This document shows positions 10,612 to 22,225 of a DNA stretch of 64,000 nt, piece by piece. Origin of the DNA: Chamaecyparis obtusa (Eukaryota > Streptophyta > Pinopsida > Cupressales > Cupressaceae). The notes below the pieces were generated by a model, which searched no databases, had not been told where the DNA came from, and saw only the letters and a list, made by a program, of their open reading frames with translations. The stretch spans positions 558,001 to 622,000 of the forward strand of contig BSBK01000966.1 in NCBI GenBank assembly GCA_027943335.1. Direction: 5' to 3'. The translations under genes and the position numbers were made by a program. Position 1 is the stretch's first letter. Every line of letters starts with the position of its first letter.

Positions 10612-11717
10612 TGTTGGAATATTGTCATTGATGTCAAATGTGGCATGATTGTTATCATTGATGTCAAAGGACCAATCAATGTCATTCAAGTTAAATAATT
10701 TAAGGGAGAAATAATATTTTATTTTGGATGATACATTCATGTTCTTTTTTGGCCAACCTATTTCTTCACAAGTTATTTTTTGGCCAACCTATTTCTTCAC
10801 AAGTTATTTTTTGGCCAACCTATTTTTTTTGCAAGTTGCTTTCTTGGGCAACCTATTTTTTCTTTTTGGCTAATCTTTTTTAAGTTTCTTTTTGGCCAAC
10901 CTACTTTGCATGACTTGCTTTTTTGTCGATCTAGTTAGAATTTAGGGTATTTTAAATAAATAAAAATTGTTGGCCAACCTAGTCGAGGGGCCATAACCTT
11001 TGGTGAACGGTTGCATTCAAGGGAATATAAATTGAGTTCAATTGAATTTTATTTGATCATCATTTCATTGATTATAATTGATAATTTTAGTGTAGACCTG
11101 TTACAAAAGAAGAGTAGATTCACAAGAAGAAATCAAACATACTTGAGAGCACATTTATGAAATAAAATCAAACTTTTCGGAGTAGATATAAGGAAAATTT
11201 TTGTGAAGATATCTTTCAAATTTGAGAGTATTTTTTGAAGATCAGGTATTATAGATCCAAGCGGAGATGTATATAATATTTAAGGGAAAATTCTTAAAGG
11301 ACATTTTGTTGATATTGTGAGAAGATTTTGAAAATTTCTAGATCAAATCCAAAACACTAGTATTACCTTGCATTTCAAAGGTTCAAGCCTTCTACTCTAA
11401 GAGATTGAGAGGATGGTTCCTCTTATTGAAAGAGATTGGAGTCTATTCTTGAGTTGGAGATCAATGGACGGGATTGAAATCTCTTACAGTTTGGTGCCTA
11501 TGAAGTGTAAGAAGTTTCTTATAAAATGAAATATGTTATCGTGGTTTTCTTTTGTAAGGGTTTCCATGTAAAATTGTATGTGCATCTTGTGTTCCTTTTA
11601 CTAGATCTTAATTGTGTGAATTTTTTGTTCATTGCTTTAAGATTGCTTATAGTTGCTAAAGTTTGAAAGTGAAAATGTTGTTCTTATACTGATTCATCCT
11701 CCCTCTCAGTATAAGTG
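10612..11717 (+). mobile_element. 3' LTR of the truncated copia element
   Basis: The sequence starts TGTTGGAATATTG directly after the polypurine tract AAAGGAGGAGAT at 10600-10611. It ends approximately where ACTGATTCATCCTCCCTCTCAGTATAAG leads to a CA near 11717, a tail like that of the copia-type LTRs at 22.1 and 29.1 kb (ACTGATTCAYCCCTCCCC). The exact 3' end is uncertain because no TSD or second LTR is available. There is no primer-binding site after it, consistent with a 3' LTR. Confidence 0.6.
10740..10925. repeat. 31-bp minisatellite within the LTR
   Basis: Repeats of TTTTTTGGCCAACCTATTTC-type units: two near-perfect 31-bp copies plus several decayed ones (GGCCAACCT at about 10751, 10782, 10813, 10903 and again at 10970). 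Confidence 0.8.
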
Positions 11718-13528
11718 TGTGCATGTTTTCTTCACTTTTTCCTATTTTAATGGTGCAATTTTCATACCATACCAATTCCTTTTTAGTTTTGAAACTATTT
11801 TGAGTAAATATCTTAACATAGTTGCATAACATCTCCTATCATTTTCCCCTAATTATTGGAAGAAAAATTACTAGTTGTTTTACAATAATTGATTAGATCT
11901 TTGGTATCCAAAGACATTCAATTAAACATTTATTTGTATCCCAGAGTCATTCAACACCTTGGCTCCAATGGAGCATTCATTAAGAATCTTTTGATTTGGA
12001 GTACCAACAAGAATCTACTTTACATAAAATTCACTCGAGCATATGCATACTTCAAGAGTATGTCTTTGATATTCTACATAATTGTAAGGTCAATCTTATC
12101 AAAGGGGTGACTTAAGAGAACTTCGCTATTGCATTCTAACAATTTTCTAAATTTCATTTTAAACATTGGGAGTCCTTAACAGTTAGCAAATAGCATCAAT
12201 TAATAAAACTATATCATAAAAGTTTGTAGTGCACTAACTCAAGAGTGTGTTAAAAATTAGATTGACATCATACAAGATTAATATAATTTATAAATCAATC
12301 CATGTTTTGATCATAGGACGATTCCTAATAGAATAGATTTATTTCCAAGATAAAATAATAGGTGAAATTTATGCAACGTCTATTTTTATTTTCATCATAT
12401 TTCCCACACATAATTATCCTTTTCTTAACAATTAAATTCATAAAATTACATTTATTGTTCAATCATCCATTCTTGAATATTCAATTATTTATTCTAAGTA
12501 AATATCAGATTTTGATTAATTTTTATATATTTAAATTTATTATTTGAGAACAACCCGCAACGCAGTGATAAGTTGCAAGCCTCTCATTTAAGAGGTCTTA
12601 GATTACCAATCTGAAAAAAAAACATATATTATTTTCAATCCAAACTAACTCATCTATAAATTTTTCATTATCTAATTAATGTCATTGTAGGAGTACTAAG
12701 TAAGAAATAATAAGAAACATGCAAAATGCTTCGCCTACTCATTTAGACTGTAGTTCATCACTATAGTCAAATGCTTTTCTTCCAACTTCAAATCATACGC
12801 GGTGATGACTAGATGGAAGGATTTGGCCGCCAAAAAAAACCTACCTTGATATGGAAATCAAAGAAAAGTGACGATAGTCCATTATTTTCCACTCTCTGTA
12901 TATTGTCGTGTTGACTGCCAAAGTTTCCTGTCAAAATTTGAATAGTTTTAATTTCATAGTTTTAGATTTTTTAAATACATATTACATGTGTGATCTTTAT
13001 GAAGATTGTCATGACGTAATGTTTGTATTTATTATAGAACTTTTCTTGATGTACTAAATGAATAAGCAAGATTTTTTTCAAAATATTATGATTGATCATG
13101 GAGTACGATTTGAAATATTGATGTAAATAGATTCTACACAATTGAATCTAGAAGCACAACACAATAACTAATGAAGATTTAAGAAATAGAATTAGAATTT
13201 TAAAAAATAAATTAAATGTAGATTTATATAATTCAACTTTGAAAGGAGAAAAATGACACTGAAGATATCTGAATCAATGTAATGCTTTTATATAAGAAAA
13301 TGCTAGAATATCATCTATGGGAAAATAAATATTTCCACCCTACAATAATCTGGTCATAAGTAAAAATCAAACAATAGGTAACCATTATATCTAGATTAAT
13401 AAGGTTAATATTGAATGTAAGTATAATAAAAGGCTCATTGCCTAAATAGATGACAAGTCTATCGAGAACAACATTTTATACTATTGAGAATAATATTTTT
13501 AAACTACCCAAACATACATACACTAAAG
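11718..13528. other. AT-rich spacer, 1.8 kb
   Basis: I see no recognisable gene, RNA or terminal repeat. The frame at 11889-12110 (73 codons) has no recognisable motif and I do not call it. Confidence 0.4.
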
Positions 13529-13533
13529 GTTTA

Positions 13534-14391
13534 TGATGCAGGAGCATCCTGGGTGTAAGAGCAATCTTGCATCACCCAAAAATATTTCTGTTTTTATTTT
13601 CAATAAGGGCTATTTTGTGCAGAGCTGCTATTTGTGGAAAGTTACTATTTTTGGTAATTTTCGTATGTGCTCAGAATGATCTGATTTCTTTCTTGGAGGT
13701 TCATTTTGGTCATATAAGTCTGCCAGTAAAGTTTCATTGCCAGATCAAGTGTATATTGGAAGATATTGAAGATATTCGGTATTGGCAGCAGGGTACAGAA
13801 ACTTTGAACTCAGTTTTGAAGGCTTTAGAGGCCCCGGATGAGGTCGAGAATTGGGGTGATGGGCGCTTGCGCCGGTTAAGCCTGTAGAGCGCTTCGTGGC
13901 ATTTCCGAAATGGGGTTATAATAGCCGAGCGGGTCAACTGGTGATGACTTATGGTCTTCGGAAGTTGGGCCACCTGAAATGGCGAAAAATAATTTTCTTC
14001 AAAATTTCTGTTCGGGTTTCAAGGGTTATCTTGAGCCGACTATGATGTAATAAAATGTAAAATAAAATAATTCTAAGTTTGGTCGGCCTTATTGGCTAAA
14101 ATTCTGGAACCTTCCCAGGCGGTGGATAATTGCCTATATAAGGAAGGCTGTATTATTGTCTTAGGCAGTTCAGAATAGTTCTGGGTAGTAGATCTGGGTA
14201 TTGATTTGAGGCTTTGTCCTACAGAATATTGTAAGTAATGCCCATGTGGCTTTGCATATTGTAATTCTGGAAGTTTGTAATTCCACATTTGTGGAGATAA
14301 TAAGAAGCCAATTTTCTGTTCTTGCATATTATTGTTGTTGTTCTCTATTTCTGTTATGTGTTTGTGGTATTAAGGGGAGCACCCTTCATCA
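13534..14391 (+). mobile_element. Solo LTR, 858 bp, TSD GTTTA
   Basis: The sequence starts TGATGCAGGAGCATCC and ends CACCCTTCATCA. It is flanked by a perfect 5-bp duplication GTTTA at 13529-13533 and 14392-14396. A homologous 858-bp sequence lies at 60619-61476, so the ends are fixed by comparison as well as by the TG...CA and TSD. A TATATAAGG box at 14135-14143 sits about 600 bp in, the same offset as in the other copy, and marks the plus orientation. No internal region follows, so this is the product of LTR-LTR recombination. Confidence 0.93.
14135..14143 (+). promoter_or_regulatory. TATA box of the solo LTR
   Basis: TATATAAGG followed by GAAGGCTG. It is conserved at the equivalent position (61223-61231) in the second solo LTR. 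Confidence 0.6.
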
Positions 14392-14396
14392 GTTTA

Positions 14397-15035
14397 TAAG
14401 ATACAATCTTGGAAGTCATTTAATAAGCAATATTTTCTAGCTAGATTAGAAAAAAAATACAATACTACACATGGGAAAAATGAGTACAAAATGAAAACAT
14501 AACAAGAAATTAAATTTATATGCACAACGTGTAGAAAATCACATTGATCAATTAATTGTTCAATTTGGTACGTAGGAAATAGTCCAACTAGCATTTTTTG
14601 TAGTATTAGTTGTCATTATGATCTGAGTATGACAAAATCTTATTTAAAGGGGTAGAGATTGGCTAAATAACACTTGTTAAAAAGAATCCAAATATAAGCT
14701 TTGGTATTTTGGTACTTGAAATTGTTAGAATTACAACTAGTATTGTTTCATAGTATTAGTTGTCACTTTGGTCTAAGTATGAAAGATTTATCCCAATAAA
14801 CGGGTAGAGATCTAGACTAAATAATACTTGTTAGAAAGAAAGCTTTAGAAGACTCTTAGTGCTTGAAATTGTTATAATTATAAAGACTAGGATAAGGATC
14901 CTAAAAATTAATAAAAAGTGAATTAAGAATTTTAGAATGTTAAGGAATGTTAGTTACAAAATGTTAAGGTTGGGAGAATGGGAAAGAAGAAAACAAAATG
15001 ATTTGAATTATTTCTGGATTTCTCCCTTCTACATT
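14397..15035. repeat. Spacer containing a diverged tandem duplication of about 145 bp
   Basis: The block TAGTATTAGTTGTCA...GTAGAGAT...AATAACACTTGTTA...CTTGAAATTGTTA at about 14600-14735 is repeated, diverged, at about 14747-14880. The rest is AT-rich and without a gene. Confidence 0.7.
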
Positions 15036-15049
15036 AATTGAAAGAACTA
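15036..15049. repeat. Target-site duplication of the LINE (left copy)
   Basis: AATTGAAAGAACTA here matches 19746-19759 exactly, flanking the LINE. The A6 tail of the LINE (T6 on the plus strand) begins immediately after. Confidence 0.85.
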
Positions 15050-15276
15050 TTTTTTGATTAAGTAAAACAGGTTTTACAGGGTGCTTGAAACCCACAAGAT
15101 TAGTACAGAAACATACATGAGACAGTCCACATAAAGCCCAGGGCCGGAAAACCACAGCCAAACAGAATAGGCCAGGAGAGAGATAGTCAGGGCACCACCC
15201 ATAAGACAAACAAAAGAAAGGACAAGGTCAAGAGAAGTAAACAAAAAGCAACTGCACCCGCCCACCAAACGAGGAG

Positions 15277-15795
15277 TTAAGTTTGTAAGATTTTTCCTTC
15301 TGTACACTGGACTCGTTCCTTTTCAAGGATACTCTTCACTTCTTTGGGAAAGTCATGACCGTTATGCCAAGTCAACTTAGCTTCCTTCGTGATAGCCGGG
15401 TTGGCAAACCAGTCTGCCACTCCATTGGCTTCCCTATACACATGGGTGATGAACACCTTCTCAAAGGAATTAAGGATGGCCCAAGTTTTAGCTATAATGT
15501 TGGCTATAGTCCAAGAGGGAGGGTGAGAAAGGTTGAAGCAATTGATAATGTTCATCGAATCACCTTCCAGCCAAAGCCACTTAACCCTCTGATCTTTAGC
15601 AAGTTTGGTGACTTGAAGAGCCACACAGGCTTCAACATAGTGATTCGTCTGAGCACCCAAGGGGAGACTGATAGCTGATGTGCCAATGCCGAAGCTATTT
15701 TTTATTATTCCTCTACTACCTGCAAGACCAGGGTTCCCTTTTGCCACACTGTCAAAATTGGCTTTGGTCGAACCAGTCGGGGGACTAGTCCACAC
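15277..15795 (-). pseudogene. LINE RNase H domain
   Basis: A frame of 172 codons with the plant-LINE RNase H pattern: FDSVAKGNPGLAGSRGIIKN (first Asp), EACVALQVTKLA (Glu), LEGDSMNIINC (second Asp) and REANGVADWFAN (last Asp). The four acidic positions expected of RNase H are present. It is the 3'-terminal protein domain of the element. Confidence 0.88.
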
Positions 15796-16048
15796 ACAGT
15801 TCTATCTTTTTTCCTGAGTAGTAGCCCGGGCCTTTCCTGCAAGAGGGTTAGATCTTCCACAGTAGATAAAATTCTCCTTAACATCATGAATGATTTTTTC
15901 AAAGATAATTTTAGAAGGAGAGGAACAGTCACAAAAGATGTAATTATTGTGCTCCTTCTAGACCCCCCAATAAAAATGAGGAAGAATCCAGGTACAGAGT
16001 AATTTGAAGTCCTGATCAAACCTTTTGAAGACCCATTGGGAGAAGAGA

Positions 16049-16320
16049 TCATTGAAAGACAAGGGGAAAACACCATGAGAGATTCAGGACTGAAAAGAGG
16101 AGTTTCCAGATTTGACTAACAAAGGAATAGTGGATGAAGAGGTGATCCACAAACTCCTCTTGACATTTGCAGAGAACACATCTATTAGTGAACTGGAACC
16201 CGTGCTTGGTGAGATTATCCACCGTGAGGATACAGTTCTGAAGCATGAGCTAGAAGAAGACATTGATTTTGGGCATGAGACTAGGAATCCAAGCTTTGGC
16301 CCACAGAAGATTCGAGTCAT
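16049..16320 (-). pseudogene. LINE zf-RVT (reverse-transcriptase zinc-binding) region
   Basis: Overlapping frames cover LTKHGFQFTNRCVLCKCQEEFVDHLFIHYSF, that is CxxC followed by HLFxxC-like spacing, characteristic of the zinc-binding segment after the RT in plant LINEs. The final Cys is replaced (HY), and frameshifts split the domain. Confidence 0.75.
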
Positions 16321-16579
16321 GGATATGAGTGGTCAACGAAGAATAGGCCGAAGCCACAGTATAATTCCCATCTGAAGAATCCTCCCAAATAATCTTGTCC
16401 TACTTGGGAGATGGAGTGACCGCATTGAGAGAAGTCATCAGAGGAGACAGGTCTTGAGAAATATGAGTGAGATCTACCCATTTGTCATCCCTTTTGTAAT
16501 TACAGACTTGAGTCCCATAGGTTTGAGAGCAGATGAGTCTCTAGGTGTTTAGAGTATCAATATTTCTCAAGCTACCCAT

Positions 16580-18137
16580 CTAAAGCCAATTTTCATTCCA
16601 AAAATTGACAGAGTGACCATCTCTGATTTTCCACTTTTCCCTGGATTTAGCTAGCTCCTTGGTGGCAAGAAGACCATTCCAGATGATGGAACCTTTGGGG
16701 GAATCCGCCTCTTCAAAGAACTTGTTGAGTGAGTTATGCAAGAGGTATGTTTCTTCAAAGGTATCCATCCATTCTCCAATGCTATTGAAAATTCTCTTGA
16801 TCTATTTGGCTTGGAGGGCTTTGTTGAAAGGTCTCAATTTCCTTAAACCTAGGCCACCATTAGTTTTTGGTTGGCACACTTTCTCCCAGGCAATTAGGGG
16901 AATGTTCTTGTGTTCCTTAGTGCCAGACCAGAGGAATCTTATCTGGATTCTTTCCATGGCTTCTGCAGCTTTAGCTAGGATAGGGAAGAGGCTTAGGGCA
17001 TAGGTGGGAAGATTTTTTAAAGTGGCCTTAACTAGTTGGATCTTACCTACCTGGCTAAGGATGACCCCTTTCCAACCGACAAGCTTCCTATTAAATCTAT
17101 CTATCAGTTTGTTCCAAAAAGCATCTTCAGGTTTGACACCTAAGGGCAGCCCCAAGTTGGTAGAGGGTAAGGTGTCAATGCCGCATCCCATTATTTGAGC
17201 AATTTTCCTCTGTGTCACTTCAAGGGTATTAATGAAGAAAAGAGCACTTTTATTCCAGTTGATAGTTTGGCCAGTAGCCCTCGTATAATTGTTAAGAATA
17301 TCCTTCACCACTCTAGATTCTCCCACCAAAGCCTCACCTCCAAGAATGGTATCATCCATGAATTGCTGATGTGTAAAGACAATGCCACTGGATGAGGGAT
17401 TGATGTCTTTCAGGTCCCCATTCATTTTAGAAGCCGAGAAAAGTCTCCCCAGGCACTCAGCAAGAATGATGAAGAGAATTGGGGAGAGAGGGTCCCCTTG
17501 TCTTAGGCCCCTGGAAGGTTTGAAGAAGGCAGACAGGGATCATTATGGAGTCCATCATTATGGAGTCCAGGATCTGTCTGCCAGGCACAAAGCCAGATTG
17601 CTACTACGAGAGCAAGGAAGGGAGGACTTTGAGAATCCTAGAGGTGATAACCTTGGCGATGATCTTAAGGAAGGAATTGAAAAGGCTTATAGGTCTAAAA
17701 TACTCAAAAGAGTCTACTCCAGAAGTCTTGGGAATCAACACCAGGAAGGTGGCATTGAGTTCTTTAAGGAGGTTCTTCGAACCGAAAAATTCTTGCACAG
17801 CTTGAACCACATTGTCTTTCACCACATCCCAATAAAGGTGAAAGAAGAACATAGGGAAGCCATCTAGACCAGGGGCTTTGTCCCATGGAAGAGAGTCCAG
17901 AGCTTTCTTGACCTCAGTCATGTCCAGGATAGAGTATAAGTCTTTATTTTGAAGGTCAGTGATGATTCTCGATATATTATCAAGGAGATAGCCTTGGTCT
18001 TGTTCATATATCCCTTGATCTTTTGAGAGGAGCTGAGAAAAGTAAGTAATTGCCTCATCCACTATATCCTTGTCCTCCTTAAGATCTTGGTCTCCCTTCT
18101 TGATTCTACTTATCATGTTAGCAACTCTATGTCTCAT
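16580..18137 (-). pseudogene. LINE reverse transcriptase
   Basis: The RT is in three frame-broken pieces. 18137-17604 holds the N-terminal RT blocks (LPWDKAPGLDGFPMFFF, LVLIPKTSGVDSFEYFRPIS). 17425-16802 holds the catalytic block as FMDDT (normally FADD) and the thumb region (GLPLGVKPEDAFWNKLIDR, GGLGLRKLRPFNKALQAK). 16768-16580 continues C-terminally. The enzyme copies element RNA at a nicked target. Between the pieces (about 17520-17575) a 15-bp in-frame tandem duplication (ATCATTATGGAGTCC twice) repeats five codons. Stops and frameshifts make it inactive. Confidence 0.9.
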
Positions 18138-18295
18138 AGTGGAAACATGGAAAAAATGAGTATTGTGGTCCCCTTCCCTAAGCCAGATGGATCTTGACCT
18201 CTGCTTCTAGAAGGTTCCTCTTGCCCAATAATATTATGGTAATCTGAAAGGATGGCTTTTTCTTTTTGCATTCTTTCTTCATCATAGCCCTGATT

Positions 18296-19242
18296 CTAGA
18301 TTTGAAATTGAATATAGTTAAGTTCGTTGAGAGTCTTATCTTTAGTGGTAAAGATGTGACCAAATTCTTCTATGTTCCAATTTTTAATGTTACTTTTGAT
18401 ATTCCTTAACTTTTTTTCCACTCTAAACATGGCTATGCCTTCAATGTCTATGTTCCACCACTCTTTGATTTTATTGAGCAAGTTAGGATGGGAAACCCAC
18501 ATCTTTTCAAATCTAAAGGGAAAGTTCCTTTTCTTGTCAGTCTGATCCAGGGAAAGCAAGATGGGAGAGTGGTCTGAGCCAACATGAACCAGGGAAAAGA
18601 TGTTGAGACTATAGTGGTTCAACCATTCCGATGAATACAAGGCCATATCCAAACAAACTTGAATGCAGTCCAAACCAATCCTCCTATTAGACCAGGTGAA
18701 TTCAGCACCGTGATGATTCGCATCTAGCAAAGCCAAGTCATTGATGAAGTCCATTAGGTCTTGCCTTCTTTCAGAATCAGGTGCTATTCCTCCCTTTTTT
18801 CCCCTTCTTTAAGTGGGGTGTTGAAGTCCCCCATAACGATACCTTTAGTCCAGTTGAGAGGGGCAATGGTGGATTTGATCTTGTTCTAGTAGGTCTTTCT
18901 ATCTCTTTTTGAATTAGGAGCATAAATATTCAAAATAAACCAACTTTCATCATCTTTTATTCTAGTAAAATGCATGAGAATTAGGTTACCTCCTTCGTAG
19001 ATGAAATCAGCTCTGAGGTCATGCGAGTTCCACATAGTGATAAGGCCCCCTGAAGCTCCCTTTGAGCTAGTTGCTCTGTTATTCATAGCTTTGCTGAATT
19101 TAATTTTCTCTAACTTATCCTTTTGCATTTTTGTTTCCTCGATTAAGAAAATGTCAGGTCTATGATCTCTTATCATATTTCTTATGATGTCCTGCTTGTG
19201 TGAGCTATTGAGCCCACAAATGTTCCAAGAGATGACTTTCAT
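18296..19242 (-). pseudogene. LINE apurinic-type endonuclease
   Basis: It starts MKVISWNICGLNSSHKQDIIR, the first conserved strand of exonuclease-endonuclease-phosphatase endonucleases. FLIEETKM supplies the catalytic Glu, VMGDFNTPL follows after an in-frame TAG at about 18886, and a second frame (18754-18296) carries VGSDHSPILLSL, the SDH catalytic motif. The TAG falls where Gln would fit (TY-stop-NKIK). One further frameshift separates the two halves. The protein would nick target DNA. Confidence 0.88.
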
Positions 19243-19309
19243 TTCTTTATGGGGGTGTTGTAAGCTTGGATAGAAACTTGGTTTCCATCCTTTTTATTAA
19301 GGCTCACTT

Positions 19310-19705
19310 CTACTTGCCTATAATGGCTTGTCCTTTTTCTTTCTGGGGTGTAGTTTCTACCCCTTCCCTATGCCTTCTGGTGGCTGCTGGGGAAATTGGA
19401 GATGGGTCTTTGCTTCTTGATTTCTTCTTCTTGTGAATTGAGATCCATCCCACCTTATCTTCCTTATGCTTGGCGAAGAGCTCCGCCATGATGTTGAATT
19501 GATTTAGGGAAGCTGAGACCATCAGGTCCTCAATCTGTTGGTACTTCCTAGATTCTTGCAATTCTGGGCAAGGAACAGAGTTGTTCATACCCACCATAGG
19601 GTGAGCAATGGACTCTAGGACCAAGGAGACAGAGATGGTGCCAGAGCATGAGTCACCTCCTTCAATCTGAACTTCATTAACATAGAATAGAAGTAACATA
19701 ATCAA
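19310..19705 (-). pseudogene. LINE ORF1 C-terminal remnant
   Basis: A 131-codon frame upstream of the endonuclease ends in a basic, low-complexity tail (HKKKKSRSKDPSP...EGVETTPQKEKG). This is the usual position and composition of the end of ORF1 in plant LINEs. No zinc knuckle is seen. The 5' part is truncated. Confidence 0.5.
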
Positions 19706-19745
19706 TTTGAACTTCAGAGTTGTTCATACCCGCCGCAGGGGGAGC

Positions 19746-19759
19746 AATTGAAAGAACTA
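19746..19759. repeat. Target-site duplication of the LINE (right copy)
   Basis: AATTGAAAGAACTA, identical to 15036-15049. Confidence 0.85.
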
Positions 19760-20644
19760 GTTAGCATAGAATAGAAGTAACATAATCATCTTATAAAAAT
19801 CAAAACCTTCAAGAAGCAATTTTTAAGTAGTCACGAAAAAATCACAATAACTACTTATCTTAAATATAGTTACACCAAACTGGTCAAAATTAAAATATTT
19901 GAAGTGGGAAACCTTTAAATAGGAAATCTACTTCGCATGATAGATTTGAAACAAGATAGAAGCAACGATTTTTTTAGTGGTGATTATTCGCCAATTGGTG
20001 AATATGTCCTGATTGGCGTATAGAAATTGGCAAAAAAAAGCTCATATACTGGTTGACCGGTTTGCCCAGGTTTTATAAAAGACACGTTTAGTGGTTGGAT
20101 TGTTTACCACTATTTTTACGTAATTTCACTATGGTAGTTGGGTTCTTTGCCTGTATTTCTATTATATTTTACTCTTATTCACCACAGATTAAATTGGGTG
20201 TATTTATCGAGGATCACCATTCGCCAAAGGCCCATTGTCCCAAGTGAAATTTTTATTTGCACTAGGACCCAATTTGCCATGCATCATACATAATCATGTC
20301 CCAAATTCCCACCCTATTTTCCCAGTCGATTATTTGAAATTATGTGGGGTTTGCCAAATATTAGTTGTTATCATAAGCAATTGTCGACCCCTTCACCAAA
20401 ATGGACGATGGAGATTATGAGGCAAAATCTGATGGCTGATATGAAAATGGTTTACTTGTCCATTTAAGAGATATGAGTTTCATTATTGAAACATGCCGGA
20501 GAGAAGGAGACTTCAAGAGATTTAGTAGTAAGAAAAGTCAGTTGATTCTGAGCTCACAATTGTGATCGGTAGCGAACCGGAATGACTACGAGTCCATAGT
20601 ATCTTATTCAAGTAAAATTTTATTGCAGCCTTAGTTTGTTGGAG
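19760..20644. other. Spacer; probably includes hAT 5' flank
   Basis: No coding frame recognised. It starts with a 24-bp copy (GCATAGAATAGAAGTAACAT...) of sequence inside the adjacent LINE end. The last part, up to a TTTTATTGCAG at about 20619, may be the 5' UTR or an intron end of the hAT gene. Confidence 0.35.
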
Positions 20645-20933
20645 ATGTCATAGTCAAAGTTAAATAGGAAGAGGACTATTGAAGGTGGAGATGTCCAAGA
20701 GAGGCCAACAAAATGGAGAAATATATCTTCATACTTTGGCGGGGACAGACGCAATAGTGTTGGTCAAAGTGAGGAAGGTACATCATTAGAGGAACTTGTA
20801 CAATTTCAAGGTTCTCAACCTACATAGGAGTCTAATTAAAAAATTGGGGAGCCTAATAAATTCTAGTGATGAAGTTGTGGAACCTGATATCTCTGATGAA
20901 GATGACCTTGAAGAAGAATTTCAAGTAAATAAC
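20645..20933 (+). pseudogene. hAT transposase, N-terminal part
   Basis: From ATG 20645 the frame, with a TAG at codon 3, reads a basic N-terminus (KLNRKRTIEGG, RPTKWRNISSYFGGDRRN) and then an acidic linker (EEGTSLEELVQFQGSQPT). Stops after QPT and ESN fall where Gln would fit. A one-base shift then leads into EVVEPDISDEDDLEEEFQVNN at the insertion point. The rest of the gene lies beyond the nested LTR element at 29149. Confidence 0.6.
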
Positions 20934-22161
20934 TGTTAATCTCTATTGAGCATTTAAGGTTGTCATTAGTATCAAAGGATAGTAAACAGGTCGGTCGGTT
21001 ACTTATATTGAGTTGGTCGGTAACCAGAAGTAAGATAGAGCAGTTAGTAAAGCCTTTACACTGATCATGACACTATTTATCGAGCACCACCGACACCGAC
21101 ACCGACAGTCAGTAAACACCGAGCATCACAATATACATAGAGCACATTATATAGTGTTTACCGATGATCACAAAAAATGGCATAGTAATCTAAAATGGCA
21201 CATTCTTCTATGCAAATGGTTACAATAGATTGTAAAATGGTTTACCAAGATCAAGGAGCATTTATTGTAAAAGATACTCATTAAATGTAATGTTTATCTT
21301 CTTTGTAATAGTTGATCTAGGTTATTTTGCACCATAGATCTTAGGGTTATGATTATTCTTGTAACCTAATTGTTGCTAAGGTGACAAAAATAGAACACTA
21401 TATATTTTGTATGTTCACACCATTTTATAAGGTTGGTGAACTAATATATATGAATCATGGAGCACTTGAAGAAATTGCTTATCTTCAAGACAATTAGTTT
21501 ACTGAGCAGAACAGAGCACAGAGGATATCAGATTGAGCAGAATCAGAGAAGACTACCGAGCAGAACAGAGTAGAGAACCATCACAGATAAGGTGATATTT
21601 TGATGAGCACTTATAGATTTGTTTCATATAATTGAGGTGTCAACTAGCAGATAATTGCCTATTACTTTCTGACAATTGTGATAGAGTTTTTGATAAATCT
21701 CTTAACAGAGTAAACTTAACAGTCTTATGTAAATCTCTTAACCGAGTACACACTTCATTAGTGTTGTTTAAATCCTATAACTAGGTAGATCTAGCTGATC
21801 TAACATGTTACTCCTAACAGGATAAGATCACCAGAAGTGATCAAAACTTGTAACCTTAACATGCAAACCTTTTCTATCTGCAGTAGTGAAGAATTTGTGG
21901 GTGTCATCCCCACCGTAGTTTTTACCTTCTTACAAGGGTTTCTACATTACCAAAATACTCGCGTTATGTGATTGTCATATTGATTTCATGTTCTTTACTT
22001 TCTTAAGTTAACTAGATGATTGATTTACACAATTATATTCAAGTTATTTTGATCGGTTATCACAAGTATTCAATTATAGATCTGAAAGGTTTTGCAAGTA
22101 AAGTTTTGAAGGCACTGATTCATCCCTCCCCTATTAGTACCTATCTCTCCTAATTCCAACA
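20934..22161 (+). repeat. 5' LTR (1228 bp) of the nested element
   Basis: TG...CA ends, same length as the 3' LTR. By eye the two LTRs differ at a few percent of positions, mostly transitions, so this is not a recent insertion. A TATATATT box lies at 21399-21406 (offset 465). Confidence 0.92.
21399..21406 (+). promoter_or_regulatory. TATA box, 5' LTR
   Basis: TATATATT, conserved at the same offset (28381) in the 3' LTR. Confidence 0.6.
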
Positions 22162-22163
22162 AT

Positions 22164-22175
22164 TGGTATCAGAGC
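22164..22175 (+). other. Primer-binding site (initiator tRNA-Met type)
   Basis: TGGTATCAGAGC, two bases after the 5' LTR. It is the common plant PBS complementary to the 3' end of initiator tRNA-Met. Confidence 0.85.
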
Positions 22176-22225
22176 TCAGTTCTCTTGTTGAACAGTCTAA
22201 CCACTGAAGGGTAAAGATCTAAGTC

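Larger units (their letters stand above)
15050..19745 (-). mobile_element. LINE (plant L1-type), 5'-truncated and decayed
   Basis: A non-LTR retrotransposon on the minus strand, read from 19745 to 15050. Order: short ORF1 remnant, apurinic endonuclease, reverse transcriptase, zinc-binding domain, RNase H, 3' UTR, short A6 tail (minus-strand TTTACTTAATCAAAAAA). A 14-bp TSD (15036-15049 and 19746-19759) flanks it. At 4.7 kb it is shorter than typical full-length plant L1 elements because most of ORF1 is missing. Its reading frame is broken many times by frameshifts and stops. Confidence 0.9.

Noticed and set aside
13567..13887. 106-codon plus-strand frame inside the solo LTR
   Set aside because: Not open in the homologous solo LTR at 60619-61476, and no recognised domain.
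16112..17867. Plus-strand ORFs across the LINE
   Set aside because: Antisense shadows of the LINE RT and zinc-binding region.
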